From JANOBD01 sp031411495 (GTDB taxonomy: Bacteria; Planctomycetota; Phycisphaerae; Tepidisphaerales; Tepidisphaeraceae), in assembly GCA_031411495.1 (NCBI GenBank), contig JANOBD010000071.1:54092-118091 (forward strand): a DNA stretch of 64,000 nt, given 5' to 3'. Positions 7,159-16,337 of the stretch are shown here, piece by piece (position 1 is the stretch's first letter; every line of letters starts with the position of its first letter). Made by a program: the position numbers and the translations under genes. The notes below the pieces were generated by a model, which was given only the letters and a program-made list of their open reading frames with translations, searched no databases and was not told the DNA's origin.

Positions 7159-7857
7159 ATGAACACTCGTGGACAGATGGATCGGCTGGAAGCCCGCAGG
7201 CTGCTCGCGGAGGTCTCGCTCGTAATCGATGACGTCGCCAGCCCGGTTTCAGTAACCGCGACGCTCAACGGCGCGTCGCTCACTCCCAATTCACAGACGC
7301 AGGCGACGACGCTGAGCGGCTCGATCGCGGCGAGCGTCACCGGGCGTGGCGTCAAACTGCTGGGCGGCGATATCGATCTTGTCGGTGTGACCGGCGGCGC
7401 GACCTATGTGTTCGATATTCCCGGCGGCGGCGCCGCCTCGGTCGTCGCCCCGACCGTCGTGCTCACCACCTCGCGCGTGCCGGCGACCGGGAACAAGTTC
7501 AGCGCGCGGCGGATCTCGGTCGGTTTCAGCAACGGCGACGTCTCCTTCAACGGCAGCGTCGTGGCCGACCTCGCCGACTACAACGCGCAGTTCGAGTATT
7601 CGATCGCCCGCGTCAAGAGCTCGGCGTCGGCGGTGCGGCTCACTGTCCCGATGAACTTCACGGCCGCAACGAGCTTCACGTTTCAGAGCGTGCCATACAC
7701 GTTGAACGTCGCGTTCGCCGGCACGCTGGTGGCGGTCGGCAGCTTCGTCACCGGCGCGAGCGTGTCGTCGCTGACGGCGATGCCCGCGATCCCTTCGCCG
7801 GCGCAGATGCGTGTCCGCAAGCCGATCGGCGGGGAAATCTTGAGCGGCGAACTCTGA
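7159..7857 (+). CDS. Secreted protein with planctomycete LExRRLL start
   Basis: A 232-residue protein whose N-terminus, MDRLEARRLLAEVSLVID, carries the LExRRLL motif placed right before beta-rich sequence in many planctomycete exported proteins. The rest is Ala/Ser/Thr/Val-rich, predicted beta-strand, with no cysteines or catalytic motif that I recognise. GGAG lies about ten bases before ATG 7159. It is intact although everything around it is debris. It could be a surface adhesin or matrix protein; that is inferred only from composition. No neighbours in the same orientation suggest an operon. Confidence 0.72.
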   Translation: MNTRGQMDRLEARRLLAEVSLVIDDVASPVSVTATLNGASLTPNSQTQATTLSGSIAASVTGRGVKLLGGDIDLVGVTGGATYVFDIPGGGAASVVAPTVVLTTSRVPATGNKFSARRISVGFSNGDVSFNGSVVADLADYNAQFEYSIARVKSSASAVRLTVPMNFTAATSFTFQSVPYTLNVAFAGTLVAVGSFVTGASVSSLTAMPAIPSPAQMRVRKPIGGEILSGEL

Positions 7858-7903
7858 GCCGGGTGCAGCACTGGCGTACTCGCCTGTGGGGTGCGCCTAC
7901 CCC

Positions 7904-8190
7904 TCAAATGGACAGCGCGAGATAGCGGTGATACGCCGCCTCGACATCCGCTTTGGGCGTGTACGTTTTCATTGCGCTGCTGTGCTTCACGATCTGCCGG
8001 GCTTCGGCCAGAGATCTGCGGCGAGTTGGTTGAGCAGTTCGTTCTGCGTTCCGCCGCCGACGATGTGGAGGACGTCGATCGTGCGGCCGAGGACGTCTTC
8101 AAGCCCGTCAATCGTTTTGCGGTACTCGAGGGCAAGCGAGTCAAGGCAGCAGCGGATGAACGCGCCGTCATCCGGGAGACGGCCTGCTGC
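7904..8190 (-). pseudogene. Rhamnulokinase (FGGY kinase) C-terminal remnant
   Basis: Minus-strand frame DGAFIRCCLDSLALEYRK continuing to IDVLHIVGGGTQNELLNQLA is the C-terminal ATP-binding region of a rhamnulokinase (RhaB), including the conserved HIVGGGxQNxLLNQ motif. A different frame then gives LAEARQIVKHSSAMKTYTP and ends AAYHRYLALSI at TGA 7906, which is the family's usual C-terminal tail. Roughly 30-40 residues between them are missing together with a frame change, so this is a decayed gene with an internal deletion. Its upstream end is fused to a nuclease gene's 5' end. Intact RhaB phosphorylates L-rhamnulose; no other rhamnose genes are visible. Confidence 0.75.
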
Positions 8191-8410
8191 GTTCGCGTTT
8201 GATCTGATCGGCCCAGCTCGCGACTTCGGCGTCGCTGATGTTCACGTCTTCGCCCAGCAGCGCGTGGATGCCGGCTTCGGCCTCGGACGTGAGATGGTTC
8301 TCGGCAATCAACGCAATGACCTGATGCCCTTCGCCGCCCCAGGCGAACGCATGACCGGCGCAGAGCGTCACGGCTGAGATGAAGGATACGGCAGCGGCCT
8401 TGATGGTCAT
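8191..8410 (-). pseudogene. S1/P1 nuclease N-terminal remnant
   Basis: From ATG 8410 the frame reads a signal peptide (AVSFISAVTLCAGHAFA) and then WGGEGHQVIALIAENHLTSE, the start of S1/P1-type zinc nucleases, in which the mature N-terminal Trp binds zinc. It continues to VASWADQIKRER and then leaves the family and stops (8168) inside rhamnulokinase sequence. About 70 of the usual 250-300 residues remain. The junction with the kinase remnant lies near 8190. A deletion joining two unrelated genes best explains it. Confidence 0.75.
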
Positions 8411-8413
8411 CGT

Positions 8414-8846
8414 TCATTCCAGATCGACGCCGACACTCTCGGCCAGAGCACACGCGAGACGATACATCGCCCGCTCGTCCTCGCCTTCACGATAGACCTT
8501 GACGACGTGGATCTCTGCCGGACTTACGCGCAGGTCGACGGCGCGGCCCTCATAGGCCGCGCCGACGGTCCCCAGGAAGGACGCGGACAGGTCGAACACG
8601 CTGAGTCGAGAGCCGATAACCACATGCCGTTATTGCGACTCGCGAGCCCGGCGAGGTAGCCGCTTTGGCCGCGACCGTCGATGATTCGCGGATCTGCGAA
8701 GCGGCCCGATCAGCGCCCTCGCCAAGCAGGAAGCAATGAACTTCCAGCCGATACTCGTGGTTGCCTTTCGCATTGTGAATCTGTTGGCGAATCGGCTCGT
8801 CCACTATCCGCAATCGCTCCGCGTTCCACTCCCACGGAGACAACAC
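8414..8846 (-). pseudogene. Unrecognised degenerate coding stretch
   Basis: Two minus-strand frames overlap here: one (8846-8550) with a plausible protein-like section LRIVDEPIRQQIHNAKGNHE and YRLEVHCFLLGEGADRAA, the other (8623-8414, GTG start) ending EDERAMYRLACALAESVGVD. I recognise neither family. The change of frame between them and the position next to the nuclease remnant suggest a broken gene, but it could be non-coding. Nothing else was seen between 8411 and 8938. Confidence 0.3.
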
Positions 8847-8938
8847 TTCCAGCCGTGGTTAAAATCGCATGAGTTGCCTACCGAGTTGCCTGCCCAGACC
8901 CTTCTCTTGTTCGAGACTATTTTGCTAAGATTGCATGC

Positions 8939-11900
8939 GTGTCACCAATCTTGACATCAATCCTCTCGCTGCTTCGACAGAAGACGGTTTGTACCGTTAT
9001 CGCCTTCAGTGTCGCTACCCTCAGTACGTTGCTCCTCTGGGATGCTGTGTTTTACCGGGTGCCGTTCGCGCTCTACTTTGCGGCCGTCTCCTTGGTAGCG
9101 TGGCGGGCTGGGTGGGTGGCAGGCCTCGCGGTCGCCGTTGCTGGGGTGCTGACTGTCGCTGCTTACCAGCGGTTCCCCACAGACCTCCTTATCCCCTCGC
9201 TGATTCTGCTGGGAGTGTCGGTGGTCATAAGCCTGCTCGCGGCCATGCGTGATCGGGCGCTTATAGCGATGCGCAGTAGCGAGCGGACCTACAAACTGAT
9301 GGTCGAAAACGTTCGCGACTACGCGTTGTTCATGACCGACGCTGAGGGGAGGGTCACGAAGTGGAACGTCGGTGCTGAACGGGTGCTGGGCTGGCGCGAG
9401 GAGGAGATCGTCGGGAACCCCGCCTCCATAATCTTCACGCCGGAGGACCGGGAGGCGGGTGCCGACGCAGGTGAGATGGAAAAGGCTGCCCGCGACGGCC
9501 ATGCCGCCGACGAACGGTGGCACCAGCGTAAGGACGGTAGCCGGTTCTTTGCGGTAGGGATGATGATGCGGGTGGACGATGAGGCTGGGCGACATGTCGG
9601 CTTCACAAAGGTACTGGGGGATATGACCGAACGGCTACGGGCGGAAGAGACTCGGCGGATGGTCGAGTTCCGCTGGCAACGGCTTGTGGAGCAGTCACCG
9701 CTCAGCATCCAAGTCTTTTCCCCAGATGGCAGCGTTCGACAGGTGAACCGGGCGTGGGAGCGGCTCTGGGGAATCACGTTGGCCGATGTCCCCGGCTACA
9801 ACATCCTACAAGACCCGCAACTCGACGCTGCTGGCATGATTCCCCGCTTCGAGCGTGCCTTTGCGGGCGAGCCGGTAACGATCGAACCGGTTCCTTACAC
9901 GCTCGACCGGGGACAATACGCCGGTCGTCCACGCTGGGTTGGTGCCTACGTCTACCCGGTGAAGGACGACGCCGGACAAGTCGAGGAGGTTGTGCTCGTC
10001 CACGAGGACGTGACCGAGCGTCGGCAGGCGGAGGAGGCACTGCGCTCGAGCGAAGCCCGCTACGCGGCAGGCGTTGGCGCGGCGATTGACTGCATCATAT
10101 CGATGGACCATCGAGGGGTAGTTACCGGGTGGAACCCCGCTGCAGAGCGAACGTTTGGCTACAGCAGTGAAGATGCGGTCGGTCGAGAGTTAGCGTTATT
10201 GATTATCCCGCCCGCGCTTCGCGAGGCCCACCGCACGGGCCTCGCCCGCTACCTCGCCACAGGTGACGGCCCAGTGCTCGGAAGGCGGATCGAGATAACC
10301 GCCGTCCGCAAGGACGCCACGGAGTTCCCCGTCGAACTCTCGATCACGCGCCTGCCGTCTGACGGACCCGCCGAGTTCGTCGGTTACCTTCGCGACATCA
10401 CCGAGGCCAAGCGGGCCGAGCGCGACCTCGCGGCCGCGCGACACGACCTCGAAATACGCGTCGAGCAACGAACACGCGAGCTTGCCGAGGCAAACGCGAC
10501 GTTGCGGTCGGAGCGTGAGTTCTTGTCGGCCGTCTTGGAACACGCAGTGGACGGTATCGTCGCCTGTGACGCGGACGGGACGTTGCAGCTTTTCAACTCC
10601 GCAAGTCGCAAGTTCCACGGCTTACCAGCGCAGCCGCTGCCGCCTGAACAATGGGCCGAGTATTACGACCTGTACCACTCGGACGGCAAGACAAGGATGA
10701 CTAAAGAGCAGGTGCCGCTGTTCCGTGCCCTAGCTGAAGGGGTGGTTAAGGACGTGGAGATGGTAATCGCGCCCCAGCACCAACAGCCACGACTTTTGAT
10801 GGCGAACGGGCAAGCGATTTACGACGCCGATGGACGCAAACTCGGTGCGGTAGTGGTGATGCACGATCTAACCGCCGCGAGGATGGCAGAAGCGGAGCGC
10901 GATCGAGCCATTCGCGAGGAAGCCGCTCGTCTGGAAGCGCAAGCCTCGGCGGATCGACTACGGGTGAGCGAGGAGCGGCTGCGTCTGGCGTTGCTCATAG
11001 CGGAGATGGGGACGTTTGAAATCGACCTGCGGACCGACGCGGTGACGGTGAACGACGCGGGCCGATCCATCTACGGGTGGCACGCGAACGAGCCGCTGAC
11101 CTTTGCGAAGGTGCAAGCGCACTTCCACCCAGACGACCGGGAGGAAGTAATGCGGAAGGTCGATGAGGCTTTCCGTCCTGAGGGGCCGGGCGAGTTTGAG
11201 GTCGAGCACCGGATCGTTCGTTCGGATGGCGTGACGCGATGGATCAGAGTCCGGGGACGCGCGATCTTCGAACCGATTGATGTAGAACGGCGCGCTATGC
11301 GATGTGTCGGCACTTACCTTGACATTACCCCTCAAAAGGATGCCGAAGGTCAACGCGAGCAGATACTGGCAAGCGAACGCACCGCCCGCTCAGAGGCCGA
11401 ACGGGCGGGCCGAATGAAGGACGAGTTCCTTGCCACCCTTAGCCATGAGCTACGCACGCCGCTGAACGCGATCCTCGGCTGGTCTCATATTTTGGCGAGA
11501 GGCGAGGGACTTCGCGAAGAGGTTGCGGAAGGGCTGCGGACCATCGAGCGGAATGCGCGGGCGCAGGCGCAGATCATCGAAGACCTTTTGGACATGAGTA
11601 GGATCATCAGTGGCAAGGTCCGACTGGACGTGCAACGTGTGGAAATTGCGGCCCTGATTCGCGATGCTGTCGAGACGACCAAGCCCTCGGCGAACGCGAA
11701 AGGTATCGACCTCTCGGTTGTGCTAGACCCGATGGCTGGCCCCGTCAGCGGTGACCCAGCACGGTTGCAACAGGTGATGTGGAATCTGCTCAGCAACGCA
11801 GTGAAGTTCACGCCCAAGGGTGGACGCGTGCAAGTGTTATTGGAGCGAGTCAACTCGCACGTCGAGGCCAGCGTGATCGACAGCGGCGAGGGCATCAAGC

Positions 11901-12568
11901 CGGAGTTTCTGCCCTTCGTGTTCGATCGATTCCGGCAGGCCGACGCGACAACCACGCGCCGCCATGGCGGGCTTGGGCTGGGCCTGAGCATTGTGAAGCA
12001 GTTGGTGGAACTTCATGGCGGGTCAATTACGGTAAAAAGCGACGGTGAGGGAAAAGGCTCGACGTTCATCCTGTCGCTCCCGCTCACGGTGATTCACTCT
12101 GACCGGCAGCCGGATGCCGACCGCCGTCATCCAAAGGCCGGCGGTGCTGTGCCACCGCTAGTTCCAGACCTGTGCTCGCAGATTGCAGGCGTAAAGGTTT
12201 TGGTTGTGGACGACGAGCCGGACGCGCGGGCACTCGTGAAGCGCCTGCTGGAAGATTGCAACGCCGTAGTCTTCACGGCTGCGTCCGGAGGTGAAGCGCT
12301 GCAAATACTTCAGGCCCAGCGGCCCGATGTGCTCGTGTCAGACATCGGAATGCCTACGCAGGACGGCTACGAGTTCATGAAGCAGGTGCGGGCGTTGACT
12401 GAGGAGCGTGGCGGCAAGACGCCCGCGTTGGCCTTGACCGCCTATGCACGCGCCGAAGACCGCGTGAAGGCAGTGCGGGCTGGCTTCCATATGCACGTAC
12501 CTAAACCGGTAGAAGCGGCCGAACTGATCGCGATGGTAGCGAGCCTCGCCCAACGAGGCAGTCAGTGA
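8939..12568 (+). CDS. Membrane multi-PAS hybrid sensor histidine kinase
   Basis: A 1,209-residue hybrid kinase starting at GTG 8939. Residues about 15-105 hold four membrane segments of the DUF4118 type (as in KdpD). Five PAS domains follow (about 114-235, 242-362, 368-493, 520-650, 675-805), several with WNxxAERxxG/WNPAAERTFGYS signatures. Then come HisKA with H836 in SHELRTPLNAILGWSHIL, a HATPase domain (NLLSNAVKF; DSGEGIKPEFLPFVFDRF; GGLGLGLSIVKQLVELHGG) and a C-terminal receiver with VVDDE and phosphoacceptor D1135 (SDIGMP). The signal and output partner are unknown; no response regulator is adjacent. A decayed copy of its receiver lies at 16338-16790, so a paralogous kinase once stood nearby. 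Confidence 0.93.
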   Translation: MSPILTSILSLLRQKTVCTVIAFSVATLSTLLLWDAVFYRVPFALYFAAVSLVAWRAGWVAGLAVAVAGVLTVAAYQRFPTDLLIPSLILLGVSVVISLLAAMRDRALIAMRSSERTYKLMVENVRDYALFMTDAEGRVTKWNVGAERVLGWREEEIVGNPASIIFTPEDREAGADAGEMEKAARDGHAADERWHQRKDGSRFFAVGMMMRVDDEAGRHVGFTKVLGDMTERLRAEETRRMVEFRWQRLVEQSPLSIQVFSPDGSVRQVNRAWERLWGITLADVPGYNILQDPQLDAAGMIPRFERAFAGEPVTIEPVPYTLDRGQYAGRPRWVGAYVYPVKDDAGQVEEVVLVHEDVTERRQAEEALRSSEARYAAGVGAAIDCIISMDHRGVVTGWNPAAERTFGYSSEDAVGRELALLIIPPALREAHRTGLARYLATGDGPVLGRRIEITAVRKDATEFPVELSITRLPSDGPAEFVGYLRDITEAKRAERDLAAARHDLEIRVEQRTRELAEANATLRSEREFLSAVLEHAVDGIVACDADGTLQLFNSASRKFHGLPAQPLPPEQWAEYYDLYHSDGKTRMTKEQVPLFRALAEGVVKDVEMVIAPQHQQPRLLMANGQAIYDADGRKLGAVVVMHDLTAARMAEAERDRAIREEAARLEAQASADRLRVSEERLRLALLIAEMGTFEIDLRTDAVTVNDAGRSIYGWHANEPLTFAKVQAHFHPDDREEVMRKVDEAFRPEGPGEFEVEHRIVRSDGVTRWIRVRGRAIFEPIDVERRAMRCVGTYLDITPQKDAEGQREQILASERTARSEAERAGRMKDEFLATLSHELRTPLNAILGWSHILARGEGLREEVAEGLRTIERNARAQAQIIEDLLDMSRIISGKVRLDVQRVEIAALIRDAVETTKPSANAKGIDLSVVLDPMAGPVSGDPARLQQVMWNLLSNAVKFTPKGGRVQVLLERVNSHVEASVIDSGEGIKPEFLPFVFDRFRQADATTTRRHGGLGLGLSIVKQLVELHGGSITVKSDGEGKGSTFILSLPLTVIHSDRQPDADRRHPKAGGAVPPLVPDLCSQIAGVKVLVVDDEPDARALVKRLLEDCNAVVFTAASGGEALQILQAQRPDVLVSDIGMPTQDGYEFMKQVRALTEERGGKTPALALTAYARAEDRVKAVRAGFHMHVPKPVEAAELIAMVASLAQRGSQ

Positions 12569-13104
12569 AGCCATCGCCCCAATAACGGCCTCCTGCTCGC
12601 TAAAACTGTTAGTTCTCGGCCTGAATTCGCGATTCTCGTGCGCTCTGTAAATCCGATGTCTGCCAACAGATGTCACTGATTCACGAGAGTGCCTGCTTCC
12701 GCACCGCAATAAAACAGTTGCATTTTCGACGGCTCATTTCTGACTAGACGAGCGAATCGTATCAACATAATGAAGTTCATGTGCTTGTATCAACTGCGGT
12801 GTTCGCCCCGATGCGAGGTCACCACTACCCGATCAGTGGAAAGCCGCCGGCTCCGGCACCAGCGACTGCCGCGAGCGCCCCTTTGGTGTCGAACTCCGCA
12901 GATGCACCACCGACCGACGGATTGCGCGAGCGGCTGGTGGATCGGGCCGGTCCCCTAATCGAGGCCGGTGGATCTCGAGGCCACTCAACGCTTACCGGAC
13001 CGGGTCCGGCCACTCGTCCCGCGAGTCGTTACGCTTCAAGCCATGCGGGTATCGCGCGACGCCATCTCGCAGGGCCCTCCGCGGCGACTGTCGCGTGAAG
13101 GGGA
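12569..13104. other. Intergenic stretch without a convincing gene
   Basis: Both flanking genes end here (convergent). A plus-strand open frame (12781-13098, Pro/Ala-rich) exists but shows no domain, no ribosome-binding site and no family resemblance. I saw no RNA gene or clear terminator. Confidence 0.4.
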
Positions 13105-15840
13105 TCAGTCGTCATCGTCCGCGTCGTGAGCCGGACCCGCGAGCACCGCCGGCCCGTGCGGCGTCGGCGGCATTGGGACGCCAACGCCGCGCACGCTCTG
13201 CCAGATGATCTCGTTTAGGCGGTCGGCCGGCGCCTGGTCGGGGTGCGTGAAGTTCATCGCCTCGGACTCGCGGATCAGCGCGGCCAGCGCAGCGTTTGGC
13301 TGGGTCGCGGGGCGCGACGCGGCCGTTGTCGCTCGCGATGTCGTCAGCGTCGGGTTCCGCTCGCCGATGATCTCGGCCGCCGGCAGGATCGCCTCGAACG
13401 GCTCGGAGTTCTCCGGCGCGGCTGTCCAGTTCAGGATCGGGTCGGCGGCCGCGTCGTACTGGTTCATCGGCGGCAGGCCGAGCAGCAGTTCCATCGTGCG
13501 GATGCAGCTCACCGTGTTATGGAACGTGTGATCGACGCTCGCGCGCTTGATCCACGGGCTCACGATGTAACACGTCGTGCGGTGGGCGTCGACATGATCG
13601 GGGCCGTCCTGCGCGTCGTCCTCGATGATGAAGATCGCCGTCTTCCGCCAGATCGGGGACTTGCTCACCGCCTCGACGAGTTGGCCGACGGCGTAGTCGT
13701 TGTCGGCCACCATTGACCGCGGGCTGGCCATCCCACCGCGCATCCCGTCGGTGTGGTCGTTGGGGAGCGAGACGAACATCATCTTCGGCACCGCCCCGCC
13801 GGTCGGGTCCTTGGCCAGCATCATCTGGAACTCGCGGTTCCACTCGCTGAACCGGCTCGGGCTCTGGTACTTGCCGAACGCGCGGGCGATGCGCAGGTGG
13901 TCCGGGTTGCCGGTCCGCTTGAACCAGATCTCGGGCGCGTCGCTGTCGGCGACGGCGAGGTCGTGGCGGCGGTAGTCGACGTTGGTCAGGCCCGCGAGGT
14001 CGTGCCCGCCGGGCTGAAGACCCTTCACGGCCGGGTAGTTGTCGGGCAGGATGACAACGCCATCCTTCGTCAGGCCGGTCGCGATCATGAACCCGTAGTT
14101 GCGGAACGAGACGCCGTTGCGCGTGCATATATCCCACAGGTAGCCGCCCGCGGCCTCGGTGACGTCGCGGATCGGTGGGCCGCCGTCCCTGAACGCGGGA
14201 TGCTCCGAGAGCCGCTCGCCGTGGGCGCCGGTCGCGGGGAAGCCGCCGGTCGGGTAGCCATTGTTCTCGCCGCCGAAGTCGAACGTCCGGCCGCGGCCGC
14301 TCGAGTAGTACGGGATGTTCTTGATCACATACTCGTTGGCCATCGCCTGCGTCGACCACTTCCAGCCATCGCCGGTGACCTCGCCCGAGGCGTAGAAGTT
14401 GTCGAGCAGCACGAACCGCTCGGCGAGCGCGTGCTGGTTCGGCGTGACGTCGCGGCCGAAGATGCACCGCGACGAGTCGCCGTTTCCCTGCGGCAGGTCG
14501 CCGAGCACTTGGTCATAGCTGCGGTTCTCCTTGATGATATAGATCACGTGCTCGACGCCGACCTTCGCGAGCGGGTTCTCGCGACTCAGGTAGCGCGGCG
14601 TCAGGCGCGCGCGCTCGAGCACCTCGCGCGTCGCGGCCTCGAGTGACCGGCCACGCTCGGGCACATCGATCGTCACGACGTCGCCCTGAAGCACATCGGT
14701 CGGCGACAGCCGCTTCATCGTACCGACCGGCGGGTTCGGGTTCATCGCCGACGAGCCCTTCGCGTTCACCACGAGTAGCTTCCCGCCGTCGGTGCCAAGC
14801 GCGCTCGGGTACCAGCCGGACGGCACGTAGCCGAGCAGTTCGCCGCGGGCGACGTCGATCACTGCGACGGCGTTCATATCGCCGAGGGCGGCGTAGAGCG
14901 TCTTGCCGTCCGGCGCCAGGGCGAGGCCAACGGGCGACGCGCCGGCGAGTTTGCTCGCCGCGCTGGGGCGGAGCAGGATCGTCTGCCGCACGCGGTCCCC
15001 GGCCGTGTCGACGATGCTTATCGTGTCGCTGTTGGCGTTGGCGACGAAGAGCGTCGCCTGGTCGCTGCTGACGGCCAGCGCGCATGGGTTCGCGCCGACG
15101 GCGATCGTGTTCACGAGGCGCATCGCGGCCGGGTCGCCCGCGTCGACGACGTACACGCAACCGTCGCGCTGACTCGCGACGTAGAGCTTGCCCGCGCGGG
15201 TCGCGACGACCGAGAGCGGGTAGGTCAGGCCCGGCGCGTCCCGCCCGAGGGTGAGCCGGCCGACCTCGCGACGCGCCGCCGCATCGTAGGCGACGACCGC
15301 GCCCTTCGTGTCGAGCCGCAGCTCGGTCGGCTGCGGCGCGTTGCTCGTCGCGTACAGAAAGCCACGCCCGTCGAGCGCGAGGCCGGCGGGGAAGTCGCCG
15401 GGCTGGGCGGCGATCGTGTCGCCGCGCGTCAGCGCGCCTGCGTCGTCGAGCTTCAGGATGGCAACGCTCGCGTTGCCGCCCTGCGCGACGTAGAGCGTGC
15501 CGTCGTCGGCGAGGACAAGGCCGTAGTAGAGGCCGTTGCGGCGCTGCGACGGCGTCTTCGGGAACTCGACGCTCGACACGAGCCGGCCGTCGCTGGCGCG
15601 CAGGACCGTAAGCGACTGCCGCTGGCCCATGTCGCTGACGACCGCGAAGCGGCGATCGGCGGACATCGCGAGGTTCATCGGCAGGTGGCCGACGGCCTGG
15701 CGCGCGGCCGGCATCGTCGCTGCGATCGCGCGGCCCGTCGGCAGCCGCTCGGTCGCAGCGCGCTGCGTCGTGCCCCGACAGCCGACGATCGTCGCGGCGA
15801 TCGAAACGGCGAGGCACGCGCCGAACATCATCTGCGTCAT
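13105..15840 (-). CDS. Lipoprotein: YncE-like beta-propeller plus phosphoesterase
   Basis: The gene starts at ATG 15840, giving 911 residues; a longer open frame upstream crosses unrelated debris and is not part of it. A lipobox (TIVGC) follows a hydrophobic signal. Residues about 40-400 are a YVTN/YncE-type beta-propeller (repeats such as LFVANANSDTISIVDTAGDR and LYVASQRDGCVYVVDAG). Residues about 440-860 form a phosphoesterase of the alkaline-phosphatase superfamily: HVIYIIKENRSYDQVLGDLP, FYASGEVTGDGW, IFIIEDDAQDGPDHVDAHR. This two-domain arrangement is commonly annotated as bifunctional YncE family/alkaline phosphatase family protein. It is probably anchored on the periplasmic side and hydrolyses phosphoesters; the substrate is unknown. 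Its ATG overlaps the TGA of an upstream gene fragment. Confidence 0.9.
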   Translation of the reverse strand: MTQMMFGACLAVSIAATIVGCRGTTQRAATERLPTGRAIAATMPAARQAVGHLPMNLAMSADRRFAVVSDMGQRQSLTVLRASDGRLVSSVEFPKTPSQRRNGLYYGLVLADDGTLYVAQGGNASVAILKLDDAGALTRGDTIAAQPGDFPAGLALDGRGFLYATSNAPQPTELRLDTKGAVVAYDAAARREVGRLTLGRDAPGLTYPLSVVATRAGKLYVASQRDGCVYVVDAGDPAAMRLVNTIAVGANPCALAVSSDQATLFVANANSDTISIVDTAGDRVRQTILLRPSAASKLAGASPVGLALAPDGKTLYAALGDMNAVAVIDVARGELLGYVPSGWYPSALGTDGGKLLVVNAKGSSAMNPNPPVGTMKRLSPTDVLQGDVVTIDVPERGRSLEAATREVLERARLTPRYLSRENPLAKVGVEHVIYIIKENRSYDQVLGDLPQGNGDSSRCIFGRDVTPNQHALAERFVLLDNFYASGEVTGDGWKWSTQAMANEYVIKNIPYYSSGRGRTFDFGGENNGYPTGGFPATGAHGERLSEHPAFRDGGPPIRDVTEAAGGYLWDICTRNGVSFRNYGFMIATGLTKDGVVILPDNYPAVKGLQPGGHDLAGLTNVDYRRHDLAVADSDAPEIWFKRTGNPDHLRIARAFGKYQSPSRFSEWNREFQMMLAKDPTGGAVPKMMFVSLPNDHTDGMRGGMASPRSMVADNDYAVGQLVEAVSKSPIWRKTAIFIIEDDAQDGPDHVDAHRTTCYIVSPWIKRASVDHTFHNTVSCIRTMELLLGLPPMNQYDAAADPILNWTAAPENSEPFEAILPAAEIIGERNPTLTTSRATTAASRPATQPNAALAALIRESEAMNFTHPDQAPADRLNEIIWQSVRGVGVPMPPTPHGPAVLAGPAHDADDDD

Positions 15841-15925
15841 TTGGTTTCCGGCGAGAGCTGGATCCGCCACGTCACCTCCGACGTCTCCGCCCGCAGCGGC
15901 GCGACGGCGGCCTGGACGTAGCCGG
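15837..15925 (-). pseudogene. 3' end of an unrecognised gene coupled to the phosphoesterase
   Basis: A minus-strand frame reading AGYVQAAVAPLRAETSEVTW, then RIQLSPETK, ends at TGA 15837-15839, overlapping the phosphoesterase ATG (ATGA). Tail-to-head coupling suggests it was the gene upstream in an operon, but its 5' part has been replaced by NucS-like sequence. The family is not recognised. Confidence 0.4.
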
Positions 15926-16080
15926 CCCGCGCGCGGCTGCATGCGCTCTTTGCCCTTGAAGATGATGTTCCCGAGGTTGAGCATCTTCGGATTTGCCGCG
16001 ATCTGTTCCTGCGCCCACTTCTCGGTGTACTCGCCACTGTTGTGTTGGCAGATCCGTTCCGGTCGCACGTATCTCACCAT
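15919..16080 (-). pseudogene. NucS/DUF91-like nuclease, 5' end only
   Basis: From ATG 16080 the frame reads MVRYVRPERICQHNSGEYTE, then KWAQEQIAANPKMLNLGNII and FKGKERMQPRAGRL, after which resemblance stops. The sequence ExxxQxxIAxxPxxLxLG followed by KERxQPRAGRLDLLL is the N-terminal part of a family of RecB-like, NucS-related DNA-binding or nuclease proteins. About 54 codons remain; the break falls exactly after AGRL. It lies between an HsdR tail and another gene's 3' end, so it is a rearrangement product. Confidence 0.55.
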
Positions 16081-16119
16081 GCCAGGGCTCTTGTTGAGGT
16101 GTGCCTGGCTAGCACCGTT

Positions 16120-16332
16120 CTCCGTTGACAGCTCTGCCTGCTTCAACACCAGTGCTGTCGCATCTTCGCTGAGGTCCGACGGATCGCCGTACTCCGCGAG
16201 AAGTCGGCGGACCTTGCGTCGCAGATCGGCGCGGGCGCTCTCGCGCTGCGTCCAGTCGCGCTTGGGCATCTTATTCACCATCTCGCTCAGCTCAAGCGTC
16301 ATCAGACGGAGCTGGTCGGACTTCATCACGTC
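16120..16332 (-). pseudogene. Type I restriction endonuclease HsdR, C-terminal remnant
   Basis: A minus-strand frame without a start reads MVNKMPKRDWTQRESARADL, RRKVRRLLAEYGDPSDL and EDATALVLKQAELSTENGA. This is the C-terminal helical domain (DUF3387-type) of type I restriction subunit R, with the characteristic DWTxRExxRAxLRxxVRRLL...YGxPxD...A...VLxQAEL pattern. The nearly 1,000 residues that should precede it are absent and the region upstream is occupied by a receiver-domain copy on the other strand. No HsdM or HsdS is visible, so the system is gone from this place. Confidence 0.7.
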
Positions 16333-16337
16333 CTTGG

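Noticed and set aside
8736..8954. Plus-strand 72-codon frame just before the hybrid kinase
   Set aside because: Overlaps the kinase start in another phase and shows no signal or domain; the opposite strand looks slightly more protein-like there.
12781..13098. Plus-strand Pro/Ala-rich 105-codon frame
   Set aside because: No ribosome-binding site, domain or family resemblance; typical of a random open frame in GC-rich sequence.
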